Part shown: piece after piece, positions 23,457-32,762 of the stretch
Numbering within the stretch: the stretch's first letter is position 1
Layout of the letters: the number at the start of each line of letters is the position of its first letter
DNA from: an archaeon
GTDB taxonomy: Archaea > Nanobdellota > Nanobdellia > Woesearchaeales > UBA9642
DNA length: 64,000 bases
Direction: 5' to 3'
NCBI GenBank assembly: GCA_020057295.1
Contig: JAGVGF010000006.1
Location: forward strand, 124,001 to 188,000
Made by a program: the position numbers and the translations under genes
Notes under the pieces: model-generated
The model's database searches: none
Told to the model about the DNA's origin: nothing
What the model saw: the letters and a program-made list of their open reading frames with translations, nothing else

Positions 23457-24467
23457 ATGGAATATGTTGATAAAATCCGTGAAATAGCAAAAGATATGGG
23501 CGAAGTCCGCATCATGGAAGTTTGCGGAGGACACACTAATACTATAATGAAATACGGTATTAGAGATATTCTACCATCTAACATTAAACTTATTTCTGGA
23601 CCAGGATGTCCTGTTTGTGTAACTTCGCAATATGATATAGATTGCATGATTGAACTCGCATTAAATGGTGTAAAAGTATCAACGTATGGAGATATGATTA
23701 ATGTTCCAGGCACAAAGATGAGTTTAAGAGATGCACAAGCAAAAGGTGCTGATATTAAAACAATATATTCCATAGATCAAATATTAAAAGAACCAGACAG
23801 AGTTTTTTTCGCAGTAGGATTTGAAACAACAACTCCGATGACTGCAAAATTATTAAATCATAATATAAAAGTTTTTTCTGCACACAAACTTATTCCTCCT
23901 GCAATGAGGGTCCTAATTAGCGAGATGCATATTGACGGGTTTATCGATCCTGGACATGTGTCAACTATAATTGGTAGCGATATATGGAATGAATTAAATA
24001 TTCCTGTTCCGCAAGTTATTGCTGGATTTAAACCAGAATCATTAGTTAAATCAATTTATGTGCTTTTAGAACTAATTAAGAATAAAGAAGTTAAAATAAT
24101 TAATGAATATCCTGAAGTAGTTTTACCTCAAGGAAATATGATTGCAAGAAAATTAATAGATAAAAATATGAAATCTTATGATGCTGATTGGAGAGGTATC
24201 GGAATAATAAAAGATTCTGGACTAATACCTAGAAATCCTGAGTTAGATGCTAGAATCATATACAAAGATATGCTTAAAAAAGTAGTTACTAAAGAAAATA
24301 TCGAATGTAGATGCGGAGAAATTGTTCGCGGATTACTAGAGCCGAAGCAATGTAAATTATTCGGGAAAAAATGTACTCCTGATAATCCATTAGGAGCATG
24401 TATGGTTAGTGAGTCAGAAGGCGCATGTGCTATAGCTTACAAGTATGGTAGGAGTTTATCAGAATGA
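23457..24467 (+). CDS. hypD: Hydrogenase maturation protein HypD
   Basis: The 336-aa scaffold for Fe(CN)2CO assembly. Conserved motifs: EVCGGHTNTIMKYG (about 20-33), the GPGCPVCVT redox pair (about 49-57), GFETTTPMTA (about 122), and the C-terminal [4Fe-4S] cysteines in ECRCGEIVRGLLEPKQCKLF and GKKCTPDNPLGACMVS. Length and motif order are normal. Its stop overlaps the hypE start by four bases (ATGA), indicating coupled translation. Confidence 0.96.
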   Translation: MEYVDKIREIAKDMGEVRIMEVCGGHTNTIMKYGIRDILPSNIKLISGPGCPVCVTSQYDIDCMIELALNGVKVSTYGDMINVPGTKMSLRDAQAKGADIKTIYSIDQILKEPDRVFFAVGFETTTPMTAKLLNHNIKVFSAHKLIPPAMRVLISEMHIDGFIDPGHVSTIIGSDIWNELNIPVPQVIAGFKPESLVKSIYVLLELIKNKEVKIINEYPEVVLPQGNMIARKLIDKNMKSYDADWRGIGIIKDSGLIPRNPELDARIIYKDMLKKVVTKENIECRCGEIVRGLLEPKQCKLFGKKCTPDNPLGACMVSESEGACAIAYKYGRSLSE

Positions 24468-25519
24468 GCTTATTAGACAAAAATAATAATGATAAAAATG
24501 CTGATAATAATTGTCCAACAGGAACTTGTCCGCCAATAAAAGAATCGGATGAACACATTATAAAACTAAGCGAAGGAAGTGGCGGAAAAGAGATGCATAG
24601 ATTAATATCTGAAATTAGAAAAAGATTAGATGTTAAAACTGAATGGACTAATTCGGATGATGATTCTGCTGTTACAAAAATAGGCGATAAATATTTTTTC
24701 TTCACGACTGACTCTTATATAGTCACCCCGATATTTTTTCCTGGAGGAGATATTGGAAAGATATCTTTTTGTGGAACAGTTAATGATTTAGTTGTTCAAG
24801 GTGCAAAACCTTTAGGGATTTCATTGAGTATTGTTCTAGAGGAAGGTTTTAAGAAAAATGATCTCTTTAAGATAATAGATTCTATTAACGAAATGTCAAA
24901 AATGACTAACATACCTATTGTGACAGGCGATACTAAGGTAATGGAAAATAAATCTGTTGATGGAATAATAATAAATACGAGTGGAATAGGTATAGGAGAT
25001 TTCGTATTAGATAAAAAATTAGAGGAAACTGATGTGATAATTGTTTCTGGAGGAATCGGAGAACACGGGGCAGCATTACTTGCGAAGAGATTTGAAATAG
25101 AAACAGAATTAATAACTGATAGTAAACCTCTTGTTGATGAATTGCATTCAGTAAATACATTGATTAAACAAGCAAAAGATATTACAAGAGGCGGATTAGC
25201 TTCAGTGCTTAACGAAATTGCATCAAAAAATGAAGTTCAATTTCACATTATAGAAGAAAATGTTCCTCTGCTTCAAGAAGTTAGAGCATTAACAAACGTA
25301 TTGGGAATAGATGCATATAATATTGCATGTGAAGGAAGATTTGTTTGCATATCTAGTAAGCAAAACGCTGCTACTGTTCTATCTAAATTAAAAAAATTTA
25401 ATGCACTGAGCGCAGTAATAGGAGAAGTTAAAAATGGTAAAGGAGTTATAGTACAAACACGTTTTGGAACAAAAGTATTAAGTACACCTTCCGGAAGTAT
25501 AGTTCCAAGAATTTGTTAA
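24464..25519 (+). CDS. hypE: Hydrogenase maturation protein HypE
   Basis: The 351-aa PurM-like ATPase dehydrates S-carboxamide at its C-terminal cysteine to make the cyanide ligand. The terminal PRIC is intact (Cys351), and GSGGKEMHRLI plus DDSAV near the N-terminus form the nucleotide site. There is a 30-residue N-terminal extension, low complexity with an extra CPTGTC pair (Cys17, Cys22), not part of the standard HypE. Overlaps hypD by 4 bp. Convergent with hypF, 43 bp away. Confidence 0.95.
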   Translation: MSLLDKNNNDKNADNNCPTGTCPPIKESDEHIIKLSEGSGGKEMHRLISEIRKRLDVKTEWTNSDDDSAVTKIGDKYFFFTTDSYIVTPIFFPGGDIGKISFCGTVNDLVVQGAKPLGISLSIVLEEGFKKNDLFKIIDSINEMSKMTNIPIVTGDTKVMENKSVDGIIINTSGIGIGDFVLDKKLEETDVIIVSGGIGEHGAALLAKRFEIETELITDSKPLVDELHSVNTLIKQAKDITRGGLASVLNEIASKNEVQFHIIEENVPLLQEVRALTNVLGIDAYNIACEGRFVCISSKQNAATVLSKLKKFNALSAVIGEVKNGKGVIVQTRFGTKVLSTPSGSIVPRIC

Positions 25520-25562
25520 ATCTTTATTAATAATTATTTGATTTTCAATTACTATACAATTT

Positions 25563-27713
25563 TTAGTTATCGTGTGATAAATAATAACTTATCTGTCCAA
25601 AACTTATTCCCCCATCTCCAGAAGGAACTTTAGTGTTTATGAATACATTTCTTTCTATCATAAATTTAGTAATAATATTATTGTAAGCACATCCGCCACT
25701 AAATATTATACTTTTAGAATATTTACTAGCTATAGCGTACATACCTTGAGCAATATAATGCTGCACCGTGGCTGCAAGTCTAGATTTATCTTTATGTATA
25801 TTTTCTACTAAATATTTGAATAGCGGAGTAGTCATGAGAATATCATTTTCAATTACCGGTTCAAAATCATATGGTTCTGAAGAATGAGCTTCTAATACCA
25901 TAGCAGGTCTACCATCATATGTTCTGCTATTACATAAATCTAACAACGATGCAGCAGCATCGAGTATTCTTCCACAACTAGTAGTTATAGGACAATTAAA
26001 TTTCTCAGCAAATTGTTTATGCATTATTTGCAATTCTTTTGCAGTGTGATATTTTAACAAAAGTGTTTCTATTTCCGAATCATCTAAAAATTTCTTCAGT
26101 ATACTGAATAACATTTTAGAAGGAGTAATTGTTGCGCTATCTCCGCCTAATTGATATTGCTCCTCAAGATGCCCTACACGCTTATTATTATGAAATATTT
26201 CTCCACCCCAAATATTTCCATCATCTCCATATCCTAATCCATCACATATTATCGCTGCAAAATCTGTAAGTCCATACTCTGCAGCTACGGAGTATGCATG
26301 TGCTTTGTGATGTTGAATCTTTACTAAGGGAATGTTTATTTTTTTTGAAAGTTCAAAAGCGTATTTGTTTGTATTATATTCTGGATGTGCATCACATAAA
26401 ATAACATCTGGAATTGTATGCGTAAATTTCAAGAATTTATCTAGAGCAGTTTTATAATTATTTAACGTATCATTATTGGATGTGTTTCCTATGTATTGAG
26501 AAAGTGTTACACTTTCATTATTATATATTGCAAAAGTGTTATTTAGTTCTGCTCCCATAGATAATATTTTTATATTTTTTTTATCTTTAATAACTATATT
26601 TTCATTCAAAGTTATACTGCCTGGCACATATCCTCTGCTTCTTCTCAAAAATAAGGGTTTAGAGTTTATTACTTTAATCACCGAATCATCAATAGGGTTT
26701 TCTATAATCCTATCATGTGTAAGTATATTTTCTGTAAGTTGTTTTGAGTCGTCTATTGTTATAGGTTGATCAGGATAATTTGATGACGTCATAACTAATG
26801 GTTCATCTATATAATCAAATAAGAGATAATGTAAAGCAGTATAAGGTAACATCACACCTATTGTATCTAGTTCCGTGACGTCAGGATAAGATTTTTTACT
26901 TTTCAAAACAACTATAGGTCGTTGTTCAGATAGTAATAGTTCTCTCTCGATATTATTTAATTGTGCAATATCCTCAACCATAGAGATATCTTTACACATT
27001 ACAGCGTAAGGTTTATTTGATCTACCTGTTATATCTCTTAATTTTTTTACAGCTTCAGGAACAGTTCTACATACAAGATGAAATCCTCCTATTCCTTTTA
27101 CTGCAACAACAGCGTTATCTTTTAACAATTTTGAAGTTTTGAAAACAACTTCTTCTGTTTGTGTTGTGTCTTTCTGTTTCAAAAACAATTTTGGTCCGCA
27201 TTCATGGCATGCAATTGTTTGAGCATGATATCTTCTGTTTTTAGGATTAGTATATTCTTCTTTGCATTTATCGCACATTTCATATTCTTGCATCGAGGTA
27301 TTTATTCTGTCATAAGGATTTTTGTTTGTGATTGAAAATCTCGGGCCACAATTTGTACATGTTATAAAGAAATATTTGTATCTTCGATTATCTTTATCGT
27401 TCAACTCTTTCAAGCAATCTTTACACATGTATATATCTGCAGGTATTTCCGAGTATCCTTCTCCTGAACTTTCTAAGATTTTGAAATCAGAAAATTTTTG
27501 GTCATCAAAAGTCACAGAGTAACTATCTATTCTAGCTTGTGGTGGTATTTGCGATAATATTTGTAGAAACTTTTCTTTATCATCTACATCCACAACAACT
27601 CCCGTGCCTATATTTTTTACATAACCAGTGATATTTTGTCTAATACAAGAATTATATATAAATGGTCTGAATCCGACGCCTTGAACAATTCCTCTTATAT
27701 AAAATTTATACAT
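25563..27713 (-). CDS. hypF: Carbamoyltransferase HypF
   Basis: The 716-aa multi-domain enzyme transfers the carbamoyl group to HypE. The order is acylphosphatase domain (IRGIVQGVGFRPFIY at 7-21), two zinc fingers (CKDC...CTNC at about 96-125; CDKC...CHEC at about 145-175), YrdC-like domain (VKGIGGFHLVC about 205; KPYAVMCKD), and the Kae1-like C-terminal domain with KIQHHKAHAYSVAAEYG and CDGLGYGDDGNIWGGE. It is somewhat shorter than bacterial HypF but all motifs are present. It is last in the hydrogenase operon, 34 bp behind the accessory gene. Confidence 0.95.
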   Translation of the reverse strand: MYKFYIRGIVQGVGFRPFIYNSCIRQNITGYVKNIGTGVVVDVDDKEKFLQILSQIPPQARIDSYSVTFDDQKFSDFKILESSGEGYSEIPADIYMCKDCLKELNDKDNRRYKYFFITCTNCGPRFSITNKNPYDRINTSMQEYEMCDKCKEEYTNPKNRRYHAQTIACHECGPKLFLKQKDTTQTEEVVFKTSKLLKDNAVVAVKGIGGFHLVCRTVPEAVKKLRDITGRSNKPYAVMCKDISMVEDIAQLNNIERELLLSEQRPIVVLKSKKSYPDVTELDTIGVMLPYTALHYLLFDYIDEPLVMTSSNYPDQPITIDDSKQLTENILTHDRIIENPIDDSVIKVINSKPLFLRRSRGYVPGSITLNENIVIKDKKNIKILSMGAELNNTFAIYNNESVTLSQYIGNTSNNDTLNNYKTALDKFLKFTHTIPDVILCDAHPEYNTNKYAFELSKKINIPLVKIQHHKAHAYSVAAEYGLTDFAAIICDGLGYGDDGNIWGGEIFHNNKRVGHLEEQYQLGGDSATITPSKMLFSILKKFLDDSEIETLLLKYHTAKELQIMHKQFAEKFNCPITTSCGRILDAAASLLDLCNSRTYDGRPAMVLEAHSSEPYDFEPVIENDILMTTPLFKYLVENIHKDKSRLAATVQHYIAQGMYAIASKYSKSIIFSGGCAYNNIITKFMIERNVFINTKVPSGDGGISFGQISYYLSHDN

Positions 27714-27747
27714 AAAAATCCATATATGTTTGTACTTAAATTGTTTG

Positions 27748-28281
27748 TTATTGATTACTGTTATTTAAATAAAATAATATCTTTTCTAAATATAGTTCCA
27801 ACAACTTTTTTTGTTCATTGGTTAAATCAACTATCAAGGTGCCCCAATGAATAGCTATATCAGAATCTATTACCGGATCTGATATTTTTATGTCATAAAC
27901 TACTGTACGAATATCTTCCTCTAAAGAGTATTTATTATTTGAATATGTAATTTTTACTGTTGATACTATTAAATGTAATTTATCTACTATTTCAAGTATT
28001 TTTGCTGGAAGTACTAAACAATTAAAATCGCGTTTATATTTTAGTACAGTATAATTATGATAAGGAAGATTTTTAATATCAAAATTTTCTAATAAATCAT
28101 TGCCAATCCAATAAGCCTCTACACATTGTTGATTAATAGAACCCTGGTGAGCAGAATTATATCTTTCTGAAATCGTATTTAGCGATGATGAAATTTCTTG
28201 TTCGTTAACGGTGTTTTTAGAAATTTGAAAATTATTGACTCCAAAAGTCATGAATTTTTTTGTTAATTCATCACTAGACAT
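27748..28281 (-). CDS. Hydrogenase-operon accessory protein, unknown
   Basis: The 177-aa soluble protein lies between the hydrogenase protease and hypF, overlapping the protease by 19 bp, so it must be part of the operon. I see CVEAYWIGNDLLE (about 53-65), a PYHNYTVLK segment and a C-terminal SDIAIHWGTLIVDLT. This layout resembles a conserved gene found next to other cytoplasmic [NiFe] hydrogenases (possibly the DUF6390 group), whose role is unknown. The single Cys and two His could bind metal. Function inferred only from context. Confidence 0.65.
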   Translation of the reverse strand: MSSDELTKKFMTFGVNNFQISKNTVNEQEISSSLNTISERYNSAHQGSINQQCVEAYWIGNDLLENFDIKNLPYHNYTVLKYKRDFNCLVLPAKILEIVDKLHLIVSTVKITYSNNKYSLEEDIRTVVYDIKISDPVIDSDIAIHWGTLIVDLTNEQKKLLELYLEKILFYLNNSNQ

Positions 28282-28628
28282 TGTTCCACTTCCAAAGCAA
28301 TAATTTTAGAATCTCCAATCATCGGTATTCCGATTATTTTTATTGTTTTTTTCTCTCCTATAGATTCCATAAGTTTTAAGAAAAATCCTAAATCAAAATC
28401 GTGTAGACTTATAATATTTCTAGTTTTTAGTTGATTAACATCTGTTATTATAATTGTTTTTGTTATTCCTTTGACAACATCTAATATTACTATTTCCCCA
28501 TCTACATCTAGAAGATCTTCCGGACTTCTACAATGTACAAGTTCTACATTATGTAAATGATTAGAAACAATTCTAGCTAAACTATCTTCTTGTAAATATT
28601 CATTTCCAAAAACGTATAATTTTTTCAT
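28263..28628 (-). CDS. [NiFe] hydrogenase maturation protease, HyaD/HycI family
   Basis: At 121 aa this is a short but complete-looking M52 endopeptidase: VFGNEYLQEDSLA at the N-terminus (Glu13/Asp15 correspond to the first metal ligand), IVILDVVKG in the middle (second Asp), and LHDFDLGFFLKLM (His). It would cleave the C-terminal peptide from the large subunit after nickel insertion. It is 27 bp behind the large-subunit gene whose C-terminus still has the peptide. Overlaps the next gene by 19 bp. Confidence 0.8.
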   Translation of the reverse strand: MKKLYVFGNEYLQEDSLARIVSNHLHNVELVHCRSPEDLLDVDGEIVILDVVKGITKTIIITDVNQLKTRNIISLHDFDLGFFLKLMESIGEKKTIKIIGIPMIGDSKIIALEVEQCLVMN

Positions 28629-28655
28629 CTATTTGTATAAACTAATGTATAATTA

Positions 28656-29987
28656 TTATTTTTCTTCCCAATTTACTTCTAAGAAGTGTGCACTACATGA
28701 GAAACATGGATCGTAGCTTCTAATTAATTTTTCTACATCCATAACAATATCTTCTTTAGTTTTAGAGTTTAATATTGCCGGCACAAGTGTTTTTATATCT
28801 TCCTGCATGTTTAGTAAATTTTGTGCTGTTGGAGTTATTATATTTGCATAAGTTATTACTCCTTTATCATCTAAAATATATTCGTGCCATAATGTTCCTC
28901 TTGGAACTTCTAGACATCCTACTCCTCGTCCTGCTTTTAGTGGAACTTTATCTACTGGCTCATTCTTTATTTTTAGTTCTTGACATATTTTTATTGCATG
29001 ATCTATACAGTGTACAATTTCTATTGCTTGCATAATATTATTATGGAATGGATTCTTCGAAGGTAATTTTATTCCTGACTGTTCAAGTAATTTTTTTGCA
29101 TCTGAACTTAATTGTGCATGATTATTATTGAATCTTGCAAGTGCTCCTACAAAATATCTATGATCACTCTTTACAACAAAATTTGCTGTGGATCTAGGTT
29201 CATGATACTCTTTGATGAAATCTTTATAATCTGTTCTCTTAAAACAACTTTTGGATGAGCAGAATTCTCCGCCAAATAATGCGTATTCATTATGATCTTT
29301 TAATGAAAACCATTCACCTTCAGTTTCTATATCTGGACATTTTAACGTAAAAAATAATTCACAAGTCTTTACAGCTTCTTCTTTTACATTTAACAACTCT
29401 GTTTTTAATTGTTCTAAATCTTCCTGTGTTGGTAATTTTAACCACCCACCCACTGTGGCTGATACTGGATGTAAATCTCTTCCAGATAAAATTCTTACAA
29501 TATTATTTCCTGCTTTTACTAAAGCTAAAGCTCGTTTTAATTCTGATTTATATTTTGGAGCCATCGCTAATGCTGATTCGTATCCTAGATAATCTGGTAA
29601 TGCTAAAAAATATAAATGCGTAGAATGACTTCTTATCCTTTCTCCTATTGTTAATAATTTTCTTAATTCTGTTGTTTGTTTTGATGGAGTGTATCCTAAT
29701 GCATCTTCTATTGCAGAAATTGCCGCTATTACATGTGCTGAACTGCATATTCCGCATATTCTTGAGGTTATTTCATGTGCTTCAAAATATTGTCTTCCTA
29801 GAACTAAACCTTCAAAATATCTTGATCCTTCTACTGATGATAATTCACATTTAGTAATTTTACCTTCTTTTATAGATAAATCTAATTTTGCGTGTCCTTC
29901 AATTTTTGTAATATGATTTAATGTGATTTCTTTGTTCGCATTGTCATTATTTTCTTTATTAACAAGATTATGCGATTCTTTACTCAT
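28656..29987 (-). CDS. hydA: [NiFe] hydrogenase large (alpha) subunit, group 3b-like
   Basis: The catalytic subunit (443 aa). The N-terminal Ni-Fe ligands lie in RICGICSSAH (about 77-86) and the C-terminal pair in DPCFSCSAH (about 426-434); the nine residues after that His (FLEVNWEEK) are the peptide removed by the maturation protease next door. ITKIEGHAKLDL near the N-terminus is also standard. The operon order beta-gamma-delta-alpha and the companion subunits match cytoplasmic bidirectional NAD(P)-linked hydrogenases (sulfhydrogenase type). It overlaps the delta gene by 8 bp. The first 20 residues are an Asn/Lys-rich extension. Confidence 0.95.
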   Translation of the reverse strand: MSKESHNLVNKENNDNANKEITLNHITKIEGHAKLDLSIKEGKITKCELSSVEGSRYFEGLVLGRQYFEAHEITSRICGICSSAHVIAAISAIEDALGYTPSKQTTELRKLLTIGERIRSHSTHLYFLALPDYLGYESALAMAPKYKSELKRALALVKAGNNIVRILSGRDLHPVSATVGGWLKLPTQEDLEQLKTELLNVKEEAVKTCELFFTLKCPDIETEGEWFSLKDHNEYALFGGEFCSSKSCFKRTDYKDFIKEYHEPRSTANFVVKSDHRYFVGALARFNNNHAQLSSDAKKLLEQSGIKLPSKNPFHNNIMQAIEIVHCIDHAIKICQELKIKNEPVDKVPLKAGRGVGCLEVPRGTLWHEYILDDKGVITYANIITPTAQNLLNMQEDIKTLVPAILNSKTKEDIVMDVEKLIRSYDPCFSCSAHFLEVNWEEK

Positions 29988-30804
29988 TTTTTGCTCCGAC
30001 CTTTTCTTTTGTATGTTTTATTACCTCGTCTAACATAGGTAATTTTAATCCTGCAAATGTTCTCATTCTGTCCTGTATAAATTTATCGTCAAATCCTTTT
30101 TCTCTTAATATTTTTATCATTAATTCTAGATTCATATCTTTGCTTGGTCCGCGACATCCCCAACATTCTAAACCACCATTAATACATACACTATTGCATC
30201 CGCCTGCAGTTATTGGTCCAAGACAAGGTTTTCCAACATCAAGTAAACATTCGTTACCATTTTGTCTACATTCAACACAAACCGGACTGCTATAAGGGAT
30301 TGGAATTTTTCCTCGTAGTACTGATCTTATGAATGTTAATATCTCTTTTTTATTTGGAGGACATCCTGGAATGTAATGATCGACTTTAATATGCATATCT
30401 ACTGGTGTTGGTTGTACATCTTCTAAATCTTCAACTTTTTTGTATAGTAAATGTTCATAATTTTCTTTTAACGTAAAATTTCTATATGCAGGAATACATC
30501 CAGTACATGCACATGCCCCTAATGATACTACAAATGTTGCATTTTCTCTTAATCTTTTTACTTCTTCTAAATCTTCCTTTGACGCAACTAATCCTTCAAT
30601 AAATACGTAATCATATTTTTCTTCAACATTAACTTCTTTAATGAATGGAAACGCTTTCAAATCTATTAACTCTATTAAATCTAATATTTCATCTTCGTTA
30701 AATAAAACCGATAATAAACATCCTGCACATCCTGTTATCCCATAGAATGCTACTTTAGGTTTTATTTTCGGAGCGTTTTTTATTATTGTTTTTGCTTTTA
30801 CCAT
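29980..30804 (-). CDS. hydD: [NiFe] hydrogenase small (delta) subunit
   Basis: The 274-aa iron-sulfur subunit that wires electrons to the active site. The proximal-cluster motif is GITGCAGCLLS (about 23-33), followed by GACACTGCIP and PGCPPNK; C-terminal clusters are in CVECRQNGNECLL, GKPCLGPITAGGCNSVC and GLECWGCRG. No Tat signal is present, so the enzyme stays in the cytoplasm. This arrangement is that of group 3 small subunits. Its stop overlaps the start of the large-subunit gene. Confidence 0.94.
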   Translation of the reverse strand: MVKAKTIIKNAPKIKPKVAFYGITGCAGCLLSVLFNEDEILDLIELIDLKAFPFIKEVNVEEKYDYVFIEGLVASKEDLEEVKRLRENATFVVSLGACACTGCIPAYRNFTLKENYEHLLYKKVEDLEDVQPTPVDMHIKVDHYIPGCPPNKKEILTFIRSVLRGKIPIPYSSPVCVECRQNGNECLLDVGKPCLGPITAGGCNSVCINGGLECWGCRGPSKDMNLELMIKILREKGFDDKFIQDRMRTFAGLKLPMLDEVIKHTKEKVGAKNE

Positions 30805-30833
30805 TTTAATTTTATTTTTTTGATATTAATATT

Positions 30834-31700
30834 TCAATCATTCTTTAAATCTTTTATCTCATCATATCTGAATACAGGACCGTCGATACATGTAAATTTT
30901 CCTCGAATCATGCAATGACAACAAACTCCTAAAGCACAATACATTAATCTTTCAGCACTTATAAATATTTGATCATCATTGAATCCTTTCTGTTTTAGTA
31001 TTTCTATTACAAATTTCATCATTACAGGCGGACCGCATATAAATACTACTTTATTTTCATTATTCATATTTGATGCTTTTAATGCTTCTGTCACAAATCC
31101 TGTTTTTGCATCATAACAGAAATCGTGTTTCTCATTTTGATCTACTGTAACGCTAAGATTATATTGTTTTCTCCATTCCTCAATTTCTCTCGAAAATAAT
31201 ATATCTTTTGGAGATCTATATCCTAAAAATAAATGTACATCTTTGTAGTCTTCTCTATTTTTTTCTACATAATCTATTATTCCACGTAACGGTGCTACTC
31301 CACATCCCCCTCCTATGATTATTAGATTATTTCCTTTTAATAATTTCATAGGGTAGCCGTGCCCATATGGTCCTCTTACTAATAATGTATCTCCTTTTTT
31401 TATATTTGCAAGAGCTTTTGTTACATTTCCTACTTCTCTAATATTTAATCGTACATATTTATTTGAGTATGAGCATATTGATATTGGACTCTCTCCAATT
31501 CCTGGCAGTGTTACTTGAACAAATTGACCTGGATCATGCTCTATTTGCATATCTAAAGTTATTGTAAATGTATCTGGTGTTTCTCTAAAATATTCTAATA
31601 CTTTGTATGGTTTTGGAATGTACGGATTTTCCTTCTTCGCTAAATTCTTTTTTACTGAAGATTTTTTACTCGTTTTTTCCGTTGTCTCTTTTTCTTTCAT
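30834..31700 (-). CDS. hydG: Hydrogenase/sulfhydrogenase gamma subunit (FAD/NAD(P)-binding)
   Basis: The 288-aa diaphorase subunit belongs to the ferredoxin-reductase-like family. After a 25-residue Lys-rich N-terminal extension, it has the FAD motif SPISICSYSN, the NAD(P) motif IIGGGCGVAPLRGIIDY (about 125-141) and a C-terminal [2Fe-2S] site in MYCALGVCCHCMIRGKFTC. It exchanges electrons between NAD(P)H and the hydrogenase. It overlaps the beta gene by 4 bp. Confidence 0.93.
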   Translation of the reverse strand: MKEKETTEKTSKKSSVKKNLAKKENPYIPKPYKVLEYFRETPDTFTITLDMQIEHDPGQFVQVTLPGIGESPISICSYSNKYVRLNIREVGNVTKALANIKKGDTLLVRGPYGHGYPMKLLKGNNLIIIGGGCGVAPLRGIIDYVEKNREDYKDVHLFLGYRSPKDILFSREIEEWRKQYNLSVTVDQNEKHDFCYDAKTGFVTEALKASNMNNENKVVFICGPPVMMKFVIEILKQKGFNDDQIFISAERLMYCALGVCCHCMIRGKFTCIDGPVFRYDEIKDLKND

Positions 31701-32668
31701 TTCATCTCATTGATTATTTGAACAAAATCTATCCTTGTAGGACATCCTTGTATACATCGTCCGCATCCTACACACATATTTACACCATATCGCTCTTTGA
31801 AATATTCTAATTGATGATATATCCTGTGTTTGAATCTTTCCTCACGTTTTTGTCTAAACACATGTTCCCCTGCAACTCTACTAAAGTCTAAAACTTGACA
31901 TGAACTCCAATTTCTTACTCTTTTTCCTTCTTGTATATTACTAGTTTTTGTCTCATCATGTAGTTCAAAACAATAGCATGTTGGACAAAGATTTGTACAA
32001 GCAGCACATGATAAACATTGATTTACTCCTTTCTGCCAGTCTGGATGATCATATAATCCTTTAATATCATCTTTTAGTAATCTGTCTGCTCCTTTAATCT
32101 TTTTTTCTTCTTTTGTGATTGTGATATCTATATCCTCAAATAACGTTTTAAATTCTTTTATGAGTTCTTTACCTTTATCTGATCCTACTTCCACCAAGAA
32201 ATAATCTTTCTTATCATAGAACATTAAATCGTAATAATCTGCTAAATTTAGTGTTCCACAAAAACAATATTTTGATGGAGCTTCCCAGCAATGAAATCCT
32301 AACAAGTAACTGTTTTCTCTTGCTGCCATATAATATGGATCTTTAATTTGTTCCATGAATACTTTATCTTGATGTTTTACTGCATTAAGGTCACATCTTC
32401 TCAGGCCGAAGAATATTCTTTTTGGTGTTTCTAGCTTTGGTTCCTGAATTTTGTTATCTTTAAATGTAAATACTGTTTCATTCTTTTTAAAGAAAAACTC
32501 TTTGGCTGGAAAATAAGTATTTTTTTCTAGATAAATATCCTTAACTTGTTCCTCTTTTACTAACTCAAACTTTGCAAGTTTACCTTTTAATGGAGCTACC
32601 AATTGGTTCTTCCTTGCAAATCCTTCTAAGAATATATTTAACTCATCCCTCTTTATTCTATAAACCAT
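31697..32668 (-). CDS. hydB: Hydrogenase/sulfhydrogenase beta subunit (2x[4Fe-4S])
   Basis: The 323-aa protein matches the beta subunit of archaeal sulfhydrogenases and AsrA. Two ferredoxin-like clusters are clear in the C-terminal half: CLSCAACTNLCPTCYC (about 218-233) and CVGCGRCIQGCP (about 302-313), with IRxDLNAV-type FGLRRCDLNAVKHQD near residue 90. First gene of the operon. The ATG is preceded by TAGGTGAG and a TATA box at 32699-32706, about 31 bp upstream. Divergent from the PDH operon. Confidence 0.93.
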   Translation of the reverse strand: MVYRIKRDELNIFLEGFARKNQLVAPLKGKLAKFELVKEEQVKDIYLEKNTYFPAKEFFFKKNETVFTFKDNKIQEPKLETPKRIFFGLRRCDLNAVKHQDKVFMEQIKDPYYMAARENSYLLGFHCWEAPSKYCFCGTLNLADYYDLMFYDKKDYFLVEVGSDKGKELIKEFKTLFEDIDITITKEEKKIKGADRLLKDDIKGLYDHPDWQKGVNQCLSCAACTNLCPTCYCFELHDETKTSNIQEGKRVRNWSSCQVLDFSRVAGEHVFRQKREERFKHRIYHQLEYFKERYGVNMCVGCGRCIQGCPTRIDFVQIINEMK

Positions 32669-32698
32669 AGCTCACCTAGTGTAATCTTAGATATTGAA

Positions 32699-32706
32699 TT
32701 TATAAA
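32699..32706 (-). promoter_or_regulatory. TATA box of the hydrogenase operon
   Basis: TTTATAAA 31 bp upstream of the hydB start codon, giving a leader of only a few nucleotides to about 10 nt with TAGGTGAG as ribosome site. Confidence 0.6.
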
Positions 32707-32717
32707 GTTTGTTCAAA

Positions 32718-32727
32718 CCTCTAGAGG
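32718..32727. promoter_or_regulatory. Perfect palindrome CCTCTAGAGG between the hydrogenase and PDH promoters
   Basis: A 10-bp perfect palindrome in an otherwise AT-only spacer, 12 bp upstream of the hydrogenase TATA box and 28 bp upstream of the PDH TATA box. It could serve both divergent promoters. Confidence 0.45.
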
Positions 32728-32754
32728 CATAAATCATAATATTAAATCATAATC

Positions 32755-32762
32755 TTTATATA
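32755..32762 (+). promoter_or_regulatory. TATA box of the pyruvate dehydrogenase operon
   Basis: TTTATATA 36 bp upstream of the E1-alpha start codon; the predicted transcript start lies just before the GAGGTG ribosome site. Confidence 0.65.
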
